DNA of 64,000 nt from Gammaproteobacteria bacterium (GTDB lineage: Bacteria > Pseudomonadota > Gammaproteobacteria > Competibacterales > Competibacteraceae). Positions 15,598-23,739 of this stretch are shown piece after piece. The DNA lies in contig JACKMZ010000001.1 in the NCBI GenBank assembly GCA_024235135.1, positions 1 through 64,000 of the forward strand. The letters run 5' to 3'. The position numbers and the translations under genes are program-made. Under the pieces are notes generated by a model. That model did no database searches. It was not told the origin of the DNA and saw nothing but the letters and a program-made list of their open reading frames with translations. Each line of letters opens with the position of its first letter. Position 1 is the first letter of the stretch.

Positions 15598-17673
15598 ATG
15601 TCCGATCCGACTCACGTCAATCAACTGATCCACGAGACCAGCCCTTATCTGCTGCAACACGCCCATAATCCCGTGGAATGGCGTCCTTGGGGGGAGGAAG
15701 CGTTGCGCAAAGCCCGTCAGGAAAACAAACCGATTCTTTTGTCCATTGGCTATTCCGCCTGTCACTGGTGTCATGTCATGGCGCACGAGTCCTTCGAGGA
15801 CGAGGAAACCGCGCGGGTCATGAACGAACATTTCGTCAATATCAAAATCGATCGCGAGGAACGGCCCGATCTGGACAAGATTTATCAGGCCGCCTACCAG
15901 TTACTGAATGGGCGGGGCGGCGGCTGGCCGTTGAATATGTTTCTGACGCCGGACGATCATGCGCCGTTCATGGGCATCACCTATATGCCCAAGGAACCGC
16001 GCTACGGCATGCCGGCTTTCAAGGATCTGTTACTCCGGCTGGCGGACTATTACCACGAGCACGAACACGAGGTGCGCCAGCAGAACGATCGATTGCTCAG
16101 CGTGTTGCAGGCCGGGCCGTCACGACAGGCCAAGTCCGGTTATGCCCTTAACCCGGCGCCGCTACGAGAAGCGCGTGCGCAACTGATCGCGAGTTTCGAC
16201 AAGAGCCACGGTGGTTTAGGCCAAGCGCCCAAGTTCCCTCATCCGACCGCGCTGGAAGTCTTGTTGCGAGCCTGGGCGCGCCCGGACGAACAGGACGAGG
16301 AAGTCGCCCGGCAGGCAGGCGAACTGCTGACATTGACCTTGCGCAAGATGGCCTCGGGCGGCATTTATGACCAGCTCGGCGGTGGTTTCTGCCGGTATTC
16401 CGTCGACGCTCAATGGATGATTCCGCACTTCGAGAAAATGCTTTACGACAACGGCCCCCTCCTGGCCCTTTACGGCCAAGCCTGGCGGTTCAGCGGAGAG
16501 CTGCTGTATCGACGGGTTATCGAGGAAACAGGGGACTGGGCGATACGGGAAATGCAATCCCCCGAAGGCGGTTATTACTCGACCTTGGATGCCGACTCGG
16601 AAGGCGAGGAAGGAAAATTCTATGTCTGGACGCCCGATGCCGTGCGGGATCGGCTCGGCCCCGAAGAGTACGCCGTATTCGCGCTGCGCTTTGGGCTGGA
16701 TCGGCCAGCGAATTTCGAAGGACATTGGCATCTGCATGTCTGTCGGGACCTGGAGGAGATCGCCGGGCAAGTCGGTTGTGACGTTCAAGCAGTGGAACGG
16801 CGTTTGGCGGAAGCCAGAACCCGACTGCTCTTGGCACGGAAAGAACGTGTTTGGCCGGGTCGTGACGAAAAAATACTGACCGCCTGGAATGGCTTGATGA
16901 TCCGAGGCATGGCTATCGCGGGACGTTATCTGGAACGCCCCGATTTCGTGACTTCGGCCGAGCGCGCCTTGGATTTCATTCGCGCCCGACTATGGCGCGA
17001 TGGCCGGCTGCTTGCCACCTGCAAGGATGAACAGGCGCATCTGGCCGCGTATCTGGATGACTACGCGTTTCTGATCGACGGCATTCTGGAGTTATTGCAG
17101 GTTCGCTGGCGGGACGGCGATTTGGATTTCGCCATCCAACTGGCCGATGTGTTGCTGGCGCATTTTCAGGATAGCCGCAAGGGCGGATTCTATTTCACGG
17201 CCGATGATCACGAAGCCTTGATTCAACGGCCTAAACCGGTCTTCGACGAGGCCTTGCCTTGCGGCAATGGCCTGGCTGCCCAGGTGCTGTTCAAGCTGGG
17301 GCATTTGCTGGGCTCCATGCCCTATCTGGTCGCGGCGGAGCGCACTTTGAAATGGGCTTGGCCCAACATCGAACAAATGCCCACGGCTTGCAGTGCTCTG
17401 ACGCTGGCGCTGGAAGACTATTTCCAACCGGGACAAATCATCGTTCTGCGGGGGCCGGCTGAAGAACTTGGATCTTGGCGAAAATACTGCGCCCACGATT
17501 ACGTCCCCTCTCGCCTGGTCTTGGCGATTCCCAACGATGCCCAGACACTGCCCGGCTTGTTGGCCGAGCGGCCCGCCAGTCCCCGGCCGTTGGCCATGGT
17601 TTGCAGCGGCGGTCAGTGTTCCGCGCCGATACATTCCCTGGAGGAGTTGCAGGCGTATCTATCGAGCGCCTAG
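15598..17673 (+). CDS. Thioredoxin-domain protein, YyaL/DUF255 (SPATA20-like)
   Basis: 691 residues. The N-terminal thioredoxin-like domain carries CHWC at 55-58 within SIGYSACHWCHVMAHESF; the rest is an (alpha/alpha)6-barrel similar to glycoside hydrolase and epimerase folds (YDQLGGGFCRYSVD, HFEKMLYDN, EGKFYVWTPD). Family members are widespread from bacteria to mammals, with no settled function. ATG 15598 (MSDPTHVNQLIHETSPYLLQHA) gives the family's usual start; ten further codons upstream are open but not conserved. It stands alone between the DUF3501 cluster and the convergent hemJ operon. Confidence 0.93.
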   Translation: MSDPTHVNQLIHETSPYLLQHAHNPVEWRPWGEEALRKARQENKPILLSIGYSACHWCHVMAHESFEDEETARVMNEHFVNIKIDREERPDLDKIYQAAYQLLNGRGGGWPLNMFLTPDDHAPFMGITYMPKEPRYGMPAFKDLLLRLADYYHEHEHEVRQQNDRLLSVLQAGPSRQAKSGYALNPAPLREARAQLIASFDKSHGGLGQAPKFPHPTALEVLLRAWARPDEQDEEVARQAGELLTLTLRKMASGGIYDQLGGGFCRYSVDAQWMIPHFEKMLYDNGPLLALYGQAWRFSGELLYRRVIEETGDWAIREMQSPEGGYYSTLDADSEGEEGKFYVWTPDAVRDRLGPEEYAVFALRFGLDRPANFEGHWHLHVCRDLEEIAGQVGCDVQAVERRLAEARTRLLLARKERVWPGRDEKILTAWNGLMIRGMAIAGRYLERPDFVTSAERALDFIRARLWRDGRLLATCKDEQAHLAAYLDDYAFLIDGILELLQVRWRDGDLDFAIQLADVLLAHFQDSRKGGFYFTADDHEALIQRPKPVFDEALPCGNGLAAQVLFKLGHLLGSMPYLVAAERTLKWAWPNIEQMPTACSALTLALEDYFQPGQIIVLRGPAEELGSWRKYCAHDYVPSRLVLAIPNDAQTLPGLLAERPASPRPLAMVCSGGQCSAPIHSLEELQAYLSSA

Positions 17674-17803
17674 ACTCGAAGACGTATTCACGTCCCAGGC
17701 ACGTTGGAGAGATGACCGGAAAATGCGCCTTACGGTTCGTACCCGGACGTACCCGGCGAAGTGGCGCAACGCATTTCCCGGCGAATGGCGAACCGTGATG
17801 GGC

Positions 17804-18235
17804 TCAAAACGGCCTCAGCACGCTTAACATAATAATTCCCACCAGGAAGATCACCGGCACTTCGTTGAACCAGCGATACCACACATGACTGTGGCGATTG
17901 CGGTCGTGTTTGAAATCCAGCATCAGTTTTCCACACCAGATGTGGTAGCCGATCATCAGCGCGATCAAGGTCAGCTTGACGTGTAACCAACCCATGCGCC
18001 CGTACAGCGCCCAGGCGAAATCGACGAGCATCCAGATGCCGAATACCAGGGTCAGCACGCCCCCTGGCATCATGATTCCGTAAAACAGCTTGCGTTCCAT
18101 GATCTTGAAACGCTCCTTGCTGATTTCATCCTCGCTCATGGCGTGGTACACGTACAGCCGGGGTAGATAGAACAGCGCGGCAAACCACGTGACCATGAAA
18201 ATCAAATGCAAAGCCTTGAGTAACAAGGGTGTCAT
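17804..18235 (-). CDS. hemJ: Protoporphyrinogen IX oxidase HemJ
   Basis: 143-residue membrane protein of the HemJ/UPF0093 family, converting protoporphyrinogen IX to protoporphyrin IX in haem synthesis. Four membrane segments are visible. His10 in LLLKALHLIF and Lys87 in GWLHVKLTL correspond to conserved residues of the family thought to matter for haem binding or catalysis. AGAGG precedes the ATG. It is the last gene of a three-gene minus-strand unit, 32 bases after the TlpA-like gene. Confidence 0.92.
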   Translation of the reverse strand: MTPLLLKALHLIFMVTWFAALFYLPRLYVYHAMSEDEISKERFKIMERKLFYGIMMPGGVLTLVFGIWMLVDFAWALYGRMGWLHVKLTLIALMIGYHIWCGKLMLDFKHDRNRHSHVWYRWFNEVPVIFLVGIIMLSVLRPF

Positions 18236-18267
18236 TGAATACCTCTAAGTTGCTTGGATCGCTGTGA

Positions 18268-18756
18268 TTACAGCATCGTATGGAGCGTTGCCCGCAAGGC
18301 ATCCATGTTCCATGCGCCGAGTTGGTGCTGGACAATCCGCCCTTGCGGAGAAATCAAGAACGAACTGGGCGTTACTTGCACATCGCCGAATGCCTGAGCC
18401 ATCGTGCCGAGCGGGTCCAAGGCGACTGGGTAGGGAATTTGGCGTTGTTGGGTCATCCGCAAGACATAGCTGGGCGGATCGTAGGCCATGGCGATGCCGA
18501 TGATCTCCAGTCCTTGCGGATTCAATTCCTGGTAGAGCGCGCTCAAATGCGGGATTTCCTTGACACAGGCCGGGCAGGTCGTCGCCCAGAAGGTGATCAG
18601 GACCGGCTTGCCGCGCAGCTTTTTCAGATCCATCACACGGCCATTCAGGGCGTATACCGTCAAGTCCGGCGCTGGCGTGGAATCGTTCAGCCCAAAGTAG
18701 CCCACAGCCGATAACAACATCAGCCCCAGGGCGGCTATGACCAGACCTTTCTTCAT
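18268..18756 (-). CDS. TlpA-like membrane-anchored thioredoxin
   Basis: 162 residues. A single N-terminal membrane anchor or signal peptide (residues about 4-21) is followed by a periplasmic redoxin domain with the CPAC active site at 61-64 (TFWATTCPACVKEIPHL) and the cis-proline region VQVTPSSFLI. ResA/TlpA relatives reduce cytochrome c or other periplasmic disulfides. The start overlaps the DUF4126 stop by 4 bases (ATGA). Being next to hemJ, a haem or cytochrome maturation role is plausible but unproven. Confidence 0.88.
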   Translation of the reverse strand: MKKGLVIAALGLMLLSAVGYFGLNDSTPAPDLTVYALNGRVMDLKKLRGKPVLITFWATTCPACVKEIPHLSALYQELNPQGLEIIGIAMAYDPPSYVLRMTQQRQIPYPVALDPLGTMAQAFGDVQVTPSSFLISPQGRIVQHQLGAWNMDALRATLHTML

Positions 18757-19400
18757 GACGAGGAGATCGGTGGAGGTGGGGGCGGCGGCGACGGCGGTTG
18801 CGGCGTGCCGGCGCCGAACAAACGACCGATGGCGGACAACAGTTTACGTATGCCGCGCCACAGTTTGGGCAGAAGCCAGATCATCGACAGAATGAAGATC
18901 ACCAGCCCCACCAGAAAGACCCAGGGATGATACAAAGCGGCCCATATTCCACCGATGACCGCAAAATCCTCGCTGAAGGAAGCCGCCCAGTTGGTGAACG
19001 GTTCCGGCGACATATTGATCATGGCCCGGCTGCCGGCCTTAGCCGCATGGCTAGTCGCGGCCAGCGATCCGCCTACCAATCCCGCCGCCAATTGCGCGGC
19101 GGGACCGACATCGCCTACGGCGCCTGCCGCCAGCACGGCTCCGGCGGGAATGCGCAGAAACGTGTGCAAGGCATCCCAGCCGCTGTCCACGCCGGGAATC
19201 TTGTCGGCGAAGAATTCCACGCAGTACATCAGGCCCGCCGCGATCAATACCAGCGGATCGCTCAGAATCTGAAGATCCGCCGGCAGGGTGATATGACCGG
19301 TCGTGTTGAGTATGCCCAACATGAACACCGTGGCGTAGAGGTTGATGCCACTCGCCCAGGCGGCGCCCATGGTTAGCGCGATCATGTGTATGGGGTCCAT
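18753..19400 (-). CDS. DUF4126 family membrane protein with proline-rich tail
   Basis: 215 residues. ALTMGAAWASGINLYATVF and the following membrane segments match DUF4126, whose function is unknown. PGVDSGWDALHTFLRIPAGAVLAA and GGSLAATSHAAKAGSR are the conserved soluble-facing stretches. The C-terminus is a run of prolines (PSPPPPPPP) after a basic segment. AGAGGAGCGG before ATG 19400 sets the start; the open frame runs 17 codons further upstream without support. First gene of the unit with the TlpA-like gene and hemJ. Confidence 0.82.
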   Translation of the reverse strand: MDPIHMIALTMGAAWASGINLYATVFMLGILNTTGHITLPADLQILSDPLVLIAAGLMYCVEFFADKIPGVDSGWDALHTFLRIPAGAVLAAGAVGDVGPAAQLAAGLVGGSLAATSHAAKAGSRAMINMSPEPFTNWAASFSEDFAVIGGIWAALYHPWVFLVGLVIFILSMIWLLPKLWRGIRKLLSAIGRLFGAGTPQPPSPPPPPPPISSS

Positions 19401-19760
19401 ATCCGCTCCTCTCTCAATTTCCCCGTGGGGATCGCGGACGATCCTCATCAATGTTGCCGGCTAGTTTACCGGAATCCGTCGCTGGAGCCGCGATCGGCGG
19501 ATTCCACGACGGCAATGGCCGGTTGTTACAAACTGTTACCTCTCACCATCCATTCGACATTGATGGGTTACAAAGCACCTTTACTCTATGCGACAGATCA
19601 AGATTCTTCCGGCGAAGCCCCGTCCACCGTATTGATCGTTCTGGGCGCATGATGGGCATCCGTCGGTTCTAGCGCATGGGTCGGCCTGATGCCCACGTCG
19701 CGTTGACCCTCGCCGCGTGAAGTTTGGGTCTCTACGATCTGGAATGGAGAAGAACCGTCT
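19401..19760. other. Divergent intergenic region
   Basis: 360 bases between the DUF4126 gene and the secreted orphan. Short open frames exist on both strands, but none has a ribosome site or protein-like composition. A direct GTTAC-containing repeat (GTTACAAACTGTTACC, near 19526) and an imperfect TGGGCATC/GATGCCCA inverted repeat around 19650-19695 are visible. No convincing promoter pair. Confidence 0.5.
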
Positions 19761-20138
19761 ATGTCCCAAGCTCATTTGCCAAAATCCGTTATTCTTCTCA
19801 CGGTCCTGTGGATGGCTGCGGGAATGTCCATACTCCCTTTGCCGGACGTACCCGCTGAACCCGAGCAAGGCCCAAAAGCCATGGACGGGCCGAACTATTG
19901 CGGGAACGGGCTCTATCAGAGCGTGGCGAACCCGCTCCAATCGGCCGCCCAGGATGAACCGCTCGCACTGGCCAATACGCGGGATGGCGACGAGCTGTCG
20001 AATTTTCAAGCCTGGCTACTCGAACAGCATCTGCGGGCGCGGACAAGCTACCCGCTCAGCCTGACAACGCCCGTATCGACCTCCATCGATCCCCGTTGGC
20101 AAGCGGCTAGGGGTCACGCCGGGGCGTCATGGCGATGA
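19761..20138 (+). CDS. Hypothetical secreted protein
   Basis: 125 residues. A short polar start (MSQAHLPK) precedes a hydrophobic stretch SVILLTVLWMAAGMSILPL, which looks like a signal peptide, then a hydrophilic region with one cysteine. I recognise no family. GGAGAAGAA is about 8 bases before the ATG, which supports translation. It is a single gene between divergent DUF4126 and convergent DMT transporter genes. It could also be a chance frame. Confidence 0.45.
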   Translation: MSQAHLPKSVILLTVLWMAAGMSILPLPDVPAEPEQGPKAMDGPNYCGNGLYQSVANPLQSAAQDEPLALANTRDGDELSNFQAWLLEQHLRARTSYPLSLTTPVSTSIDPRWQAARGHAGASWR

Positions 20139-20233
20139 TCGTTCAGCTATAGACCCTGGCTTCTACGGTCTTGTTGCGCGAGGAACAACGCGGTGACTTG
20201 GCCACGTTGCGAACTGTCACCGCGGTGAGTCAA

Positions 20234-21133
20234 TCATCCAGGTGTCTTTGATGAGGGCGTTGGGCGAACGGATTCATCCGCCGGGGAGAGTGCCAAGGGT
20301 TGCCTGAAGCTCGTCACCCCTTTGAAGGTGACGCAAACCAACACGATCGCGCCGCCGACCATGGCCCAGATGCCTGGCTTCTCTCCGAGAAAGAGCAGCA
20401 CCCAGATCGGATTCAAAATCGGTTCGATCGTGGAGATCAGGGTAATCTCCAACGCGGGCAAGTGTCGGACCGCGTACGAGAAACAAGCGTAGGCCATGCC
20501 CAATTGGAAGACGCCCAGGACCAATAGCAGCATCCACCCCGACCAGCCGGGGCCGTCGCCGAATATGAAAGGCAATCCCATCAGGGCCGCCAAGATATTG
20601 CCTAAGAGCAGCGGTTCCACCGAAGCTTCGCCGGCCTTGCGCACCAACATGCAAGTCCAGGCGAAAGCGACACCGCTGCCGATGGCCGCCAGATTTCCCC
20701 AGAAACCCGAGAAACTGAGCCTATCGACAAAAAACAGGCTCATGCCGAATACGGTGGCGGCGATGATCATGCCGTCGCGCCGGGTGACCGGCTCATTGAG
20801 AAACCAGCGCGAGAACAACGCGACGTAAATCGGCGCGGTGTATTGCAGGAAAATGGCGTTGGCCGCCGTGGTCAGCTTGGTCGCCGCCACGAAGGTGATC
20901 ATCATGATGGCGTAGGCGAGCGCGCCGGCCCAAATATACGGGGATCGGGGAAAACGCAAGCGGCGGTGGAACAGGCAGGCCAATACCACCGCCGCGATGG
21001 CGCTGCGTATGCCCGCGATGGCGGCGGGGTGCCAGTCGATGGCCTTGATCAGAACGCCGCCCAGACTCCATAAAACGGCCGTCGTCACGATCGCCAGCAA
21101 CGCCCATTGACGCGCCGAATCAGTGTTGTTCAT
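20234..21133 (-). CDS. EamA/DMT family transporter
   Basis: 299 residues with ten membrane segments in two EamA repeats; the first begins WALLAIVTTAVLWSLGGVLIK and the second around GNLAAIGSGVAFAWTCMLVRKAG. Such RhaT/YedA-type carriers export amino acids, nucleosides or other metabolites; substrate unknown. ATG 21133 (MNNTDSARQ) is preferred over a start 7 codons upstream. It is downstream of metF on the same strand, 87 bases away, and may be read through from it. Confidence 0.9.
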   Translation of the reverse strand: MNNTDSARQWALLAIVTTAVLWSLGGVLIKAIDWHPAAIAGIRSAIAAVVLACLFHRRLRFPRSPYIWAGALAYAIMMITFVAATKLTTAANAIFLQYTAPIYVALFSRWFLNEPVTRRDGMIIAATVFGMSLFFVDRLSFSGFWGNLAAIGSGVAFAWTCMLVRKAGEASVEPLLLGNILAALMGLPFIFGDGPGWSGWMLLLVLGVFQLGMAYACFSYAVRHLPALEITLISTIEPILNPIWVLLFLGEKPGIWAMVGGAIVLVCVTFKGVTSFRQPLALSPADESVRPTPSSKTPG

Positions 21134-21220
21134 ACAGGTTTGGCCTATCCGCAAGCCATGGGAAAAGGCCGTCCCGTCGTTGGGACACAGCCCAACTTGG
21201 AGGCGGCCTGCTCGGTTGTT

Positions 21221-22105
21221 TTACGGGTTCTGGTCGGAGGCGGTTGTCGAGCGCAAACCCAGCCGTTCCCAGATCGCCAAGGTCGGTTTGGCCCTGTTCA
21301 TCGTGTAGAAGTGCAAGCCCGGCGCGCCTTGTTCCAGCAGGCGGTCGCACAGGGCCGTTACGACGTCCAATCCGAATTCGCGCAGGGCTTCCAGGTTTTC
21401 ACCGAAGTCTTCCAGGCGTTTACGTATCCAGCGCGGGATTTCGGCGCCGCAAATGTCGGAGAAGCGCGCCAACTGCTTGAAGTTGGTGATCGGCATGATG
21501 CCGGGGACGACCGGAATATCCAGACCCCGTTTCTCGCATTGGTCGATAAACCGGAAATACGCCTCGGGATTATAGAAATACTGGGTGATGGCGCTGTTGG
21601 CCCCCGCCTGTACCTTGCGCTGGAAGTTCGTCAGATCGCTGGCCGTACTGACGGCCTGGGGATGAAATTCCGGATAGGCGGCGACTTCGACGTGAAAATG
21701 CTGACCCGTTTCGGCTCGGATGAAGGCGACCAGCTCATTGGCATGGCGGAATTCGCCGGGATCGTGCATCCCCGTCCCGGAAGGCAAATCGCCGCGCAAC
21801 GCGACTAGATGGCGAATACCGTGGTCACGGTAGAAGTTGAGCAAGGCGCGAATATTGTCCTGGGTCGAACCCACGCACGTCAGATGCGGAACGGCCTCCA
21901 CGGGACTGTTGCGGCGTATGTCCAGCACCGCCTCGGTCGTTCGTTCGCGCGTGGTGCCTCCGGCGCCGTAGGTGACCGAGAAGAAAGCCGGTTGCAGGCT
22001 TTCCAGCATCGTGCGGGTGCGACGCAGCTTTTCCACGCCTTCGGCGTTATGTGGAGGGAAAAACTCGCAACTGAATAATTTGGGATGGCGTCTTTGGGAG
22101 TCCAT
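21221..22105 (-). CDS. metF: 5,10-methylenetetrahydrofolate reductase
   Basis: 294-residue FAD enzyme making 5-methyl-THF, the methyl donor for methionine synthase. FSCEFFPPHNAEGVEKL at the N-terminus, VTYGAGGTTRERT, HLTCVGSTQDNIRALL and VALRGDLPSG are the conserved blocks. ATG 22105 (MDSQRRHPKLFSCEF) is the family-consistent start, though the frame is open to 22255. It follows ahcY by 58 bases holding a strong hairpin, so it belongs to the SAM/SAH cycle unit. Confidence 0.96.
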   Translation of the reverse strand: MDSQRRHPKLFSCEFFPPHNAEGVEKLRRTRTMLESLQPAFFSVTYGAGGTTRERTTEAVLDIRRNSPVEAVPHLTCVGSTQDNIRALLNFYRDHGIRHLVALRGDLPSGTGMHDPGEFRHANELVAFIRAETGQHFHVEVAAYPEFHPQAVSTASDLTNFQRKVQAGANSAITQYFYNPEAYFRFIDQCEKRGLDIPVVPGIMPITNFKQLARFSDICGAEIPRWIRKRLEDFGENLEALREFGLDVVTALCDRLLEQGAPGLHFYTMNRAKPTLAIWERLGLRSTTASDQNP

Positions 22106-22124
22106 AAAGAACACAACGCAGTGA

Positions 22125-22152
22125 GTGCTCTCCCGAAACACCGGGAGAGCAC
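22125..22152 (-). terminator. Hairpin between ahcY and metF
   Basis: GTGCTCTCCCG and CGGGAGAGCAC pair perfectly over 11 bases around a six-base loop, 11 bases after the ahcY stop. There is no T-tract on the minus strand, so it may attenuate or protect the ahcY message rather than end it fully. Confidence 0.5.
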
Positions 22153-22163
22153 GCGGCAGGAAA

Positions 22164-23582
22164 TTAATAGCGATAGCTATCGGGTTTGTAGGGACCGTCC
22201 GCCGCCACGCCGATATACGCGGCCTGCTCGGGTGTGAGCTGGGAAAGATGCGCACCGATCCGGTTCAGGTGCAAACGGGCGACCTGCTCATCCAGATGCT
22301 TGGGCAGCACGTAGACCTTGTTCTCGTAACGCTCGGGGTGACGCCACAATTCGATCTGCGCCAACACTTGATTGGTGAAGGAGTTGGACATCACGAAACT
22401 GGGGTGGCCGGTAGCGCAACCGAGATTCACCAGACGCCCTTCGGCGAGCAGGATAATCCGTTTGCCATCGGGGAAAATGATGTGATCCACCTGCGGCTTG
22501 ATGTTTTCCCAACGGTATTCGCGCAATGAGGCGACATCGATTTCGGAGTCGAAATGGCCGATGTTGCAGACGATGGCCTGGTCCTTCATACGCGTCATAT
22601 GCGCGTGGGCGATGACCCGCAGATTGCCCGTGGCGGTCACGAAAATATCGGCCTTGTCCGCCGCTTCGTCGAGGGTGACCACGCGGTAGCCTTCCATCGC
22701 CGCCTGCAGCGCGCAGATCGGGTCGATTTCGGTAACCCACACGGTGGCTCCCAGACCGCGCATGGATTGGGCGCAACCCTTGCCGACATCGCCGTAGCCA
22801 CAGATCAGAGCGATCTTGCCGGCGATCATCACGTCCGTGGCCCGTTTGATGCCATCGACCAACGACTCCCGGCAACCATACAGATTGTCGAACTTGGATT
22901 TAGTCACCGAATCGTTGACGTTGATGGCCGGAAACGGCAGCCGCCCTTCCTTCTCCATGGTGTAGAGTCGATGCACGCCGGTGGTGGTTTCTTCGCTCAC
23001 GCCGCGGATATTAGCGAGGATCTTGGAATAAAAGTCCGGTTGCTTGTCCAGCCGCTTGCCGATAGCGGCGAACAACACCTGTTCCTCCTCGCAAGTGGGC
23101 TTGGCGATCAGAGCACGGTCTTTTTCGGCGCGGCTACCCAAGGTCACTAGCAGGGTAGCGTCCCCGCCATCGTCCAGAATCATGTTGGGCGTGCCGCCGT
23201 CACCCCATTCCAGAATGCGGTGGGTGAAGTCCCAATATTCTTCCAGTGACTCCCCTTTGAAGGCGAAGACCGGAATGCCGTCGGCGGCGATGGCGGCGGC
23301 GGCGTGGTCCTGCGTGGAGAAGATATTGCAGGATGCCCAGCGGATGTCCGCTCCCAGTGCCGCCAACGTCTCGATCAGAACGGCGGTTTGAATGGTCATG
23401 TGCAGCGAACCGGCGATGCGGGCGCCCTTGAGCGGCTGCTGCGACCTATATTGCTCGCGGATGGCCACCAATCCCGGCATTTCGGTTTCGGCGATGGCGA
23501 TTTCCTTGCGCCCCCAGTCGGCGAGCGCCAGATCGGCGACTCGATAATCGTCGTTTTTGGGTTGATTGACTACAGCGTTCAT
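22164..23582 (-). CDS. ahcY: Adenosylhomocysteinase (SAH hydrolase)
   Basis: 472-residue NAD-dependent enzyme splitting S-adenosylhomocysteine to adenosine and homocysteine. Conserved blocks include KGARIAGSLHMTIQTAVLIE, CNIFSTQDHAAAAIAA, the NAD site CGYGDVGKGCAQSMRGLGA and the C-terminal KPDSYRY. The length with an approximately 40-residue insertion (SKILANIRGVSEETTTGVHR) is typical of proteobacterial and eukaryotic forms. ATG 23582 (MNAVVNQPKNDDYRV) is the family start; the open frame continuing upstream covers the riboswitch. Expression should be switched on by its substrate through the SAH riboswitch. Confidence 0.98.
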   Translation of the reverse strand: MNAVVNQPKNDDYRVADLALADWGRKEIAIAETEMPGLVAIREQYRSQQPLKGARIAGSLHMTIQTAVLIETLAALGADIRWASCNIFSTQDHAAAAIAADGIPVFAFKGESLEEYWDFTHRILEWGDGGTPNMILDDGGDATLLVTLGSRAEKDRALIAKPTCEEEQVLFAAIGKRLDKQPDFYSKILANIRGVSEETTTGVHRLYTMEKEGRLPFPAINVNDSVTKSKFDNLYGCRESLVDGIKRATDVMIAGKIALICGYGDVGKGCAQSMRGLGATVWVTEIDPICALQAAMEGYRVVTLDEAADKADIFVTATGNLRVIAHAHMTRMKDQAIVCNIGHFDSEIDVASLREYRWENIKPQVDHIIFPDGKRIILLAEGRLVNLGCATGHPSFVMSNSFTNQVLAQIELWRHPERYENKVYVLPKHLDEQVARLHLNRIGAHLSQLTPEQAAYIGVAADGPYKPDSYRY

Positions 23583-23608
23583 TTCGCTTGAATCTCCATA
23601 CGGTTGAA

Positions 23609-23678
23609 CGGGCACCGTTGGCTGACGGAACCCTCGCGCCGAGCCTGACGGTTCCAAACCGCTGCAGCGCCCCTCGGC
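23609..23678 (-). promoter_or_regulatory. SAH riboswitch upstream of ahcY
   Basis: On the minus strand the leader has GCCGAGGGGCGCTGC, then a small stem-loop, CAGGCTCGGC closing P1 (GCCGAG with CTCGGC), another hairpin, and CCAACGGTGCCC. GGGCGC pairs with GTGCCC to form the pseudoknot. These are the conserved blocks of the SAH riboswitch (ahcY motif). It ends 26 bases before the ahcY ATG, in the usual place. This class turns gene expression on when SAH builds up. Confidence 0.93.
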
Positions 23679-23698
23679 ATGAGGATAAAAAGCCCGGA

Positions 23699-23732
23699 GA
23701 AAACCGACTACCGCCTGAGCGGCCGTAGCCGG
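23699..23732 (-). terminator. Probable metK terminator
   Basis: Eight bases after the metK stop, CCGGCTA pairs with TAGTCGG (one G-U), and CCGC with GCGG above a three-base bulge, followed on the minus strand by TTTT. It would separate metK from the ahcY riboswitch transcript. Confidence 0.45.
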
Positions 23733-23739
23733 GAAATGA

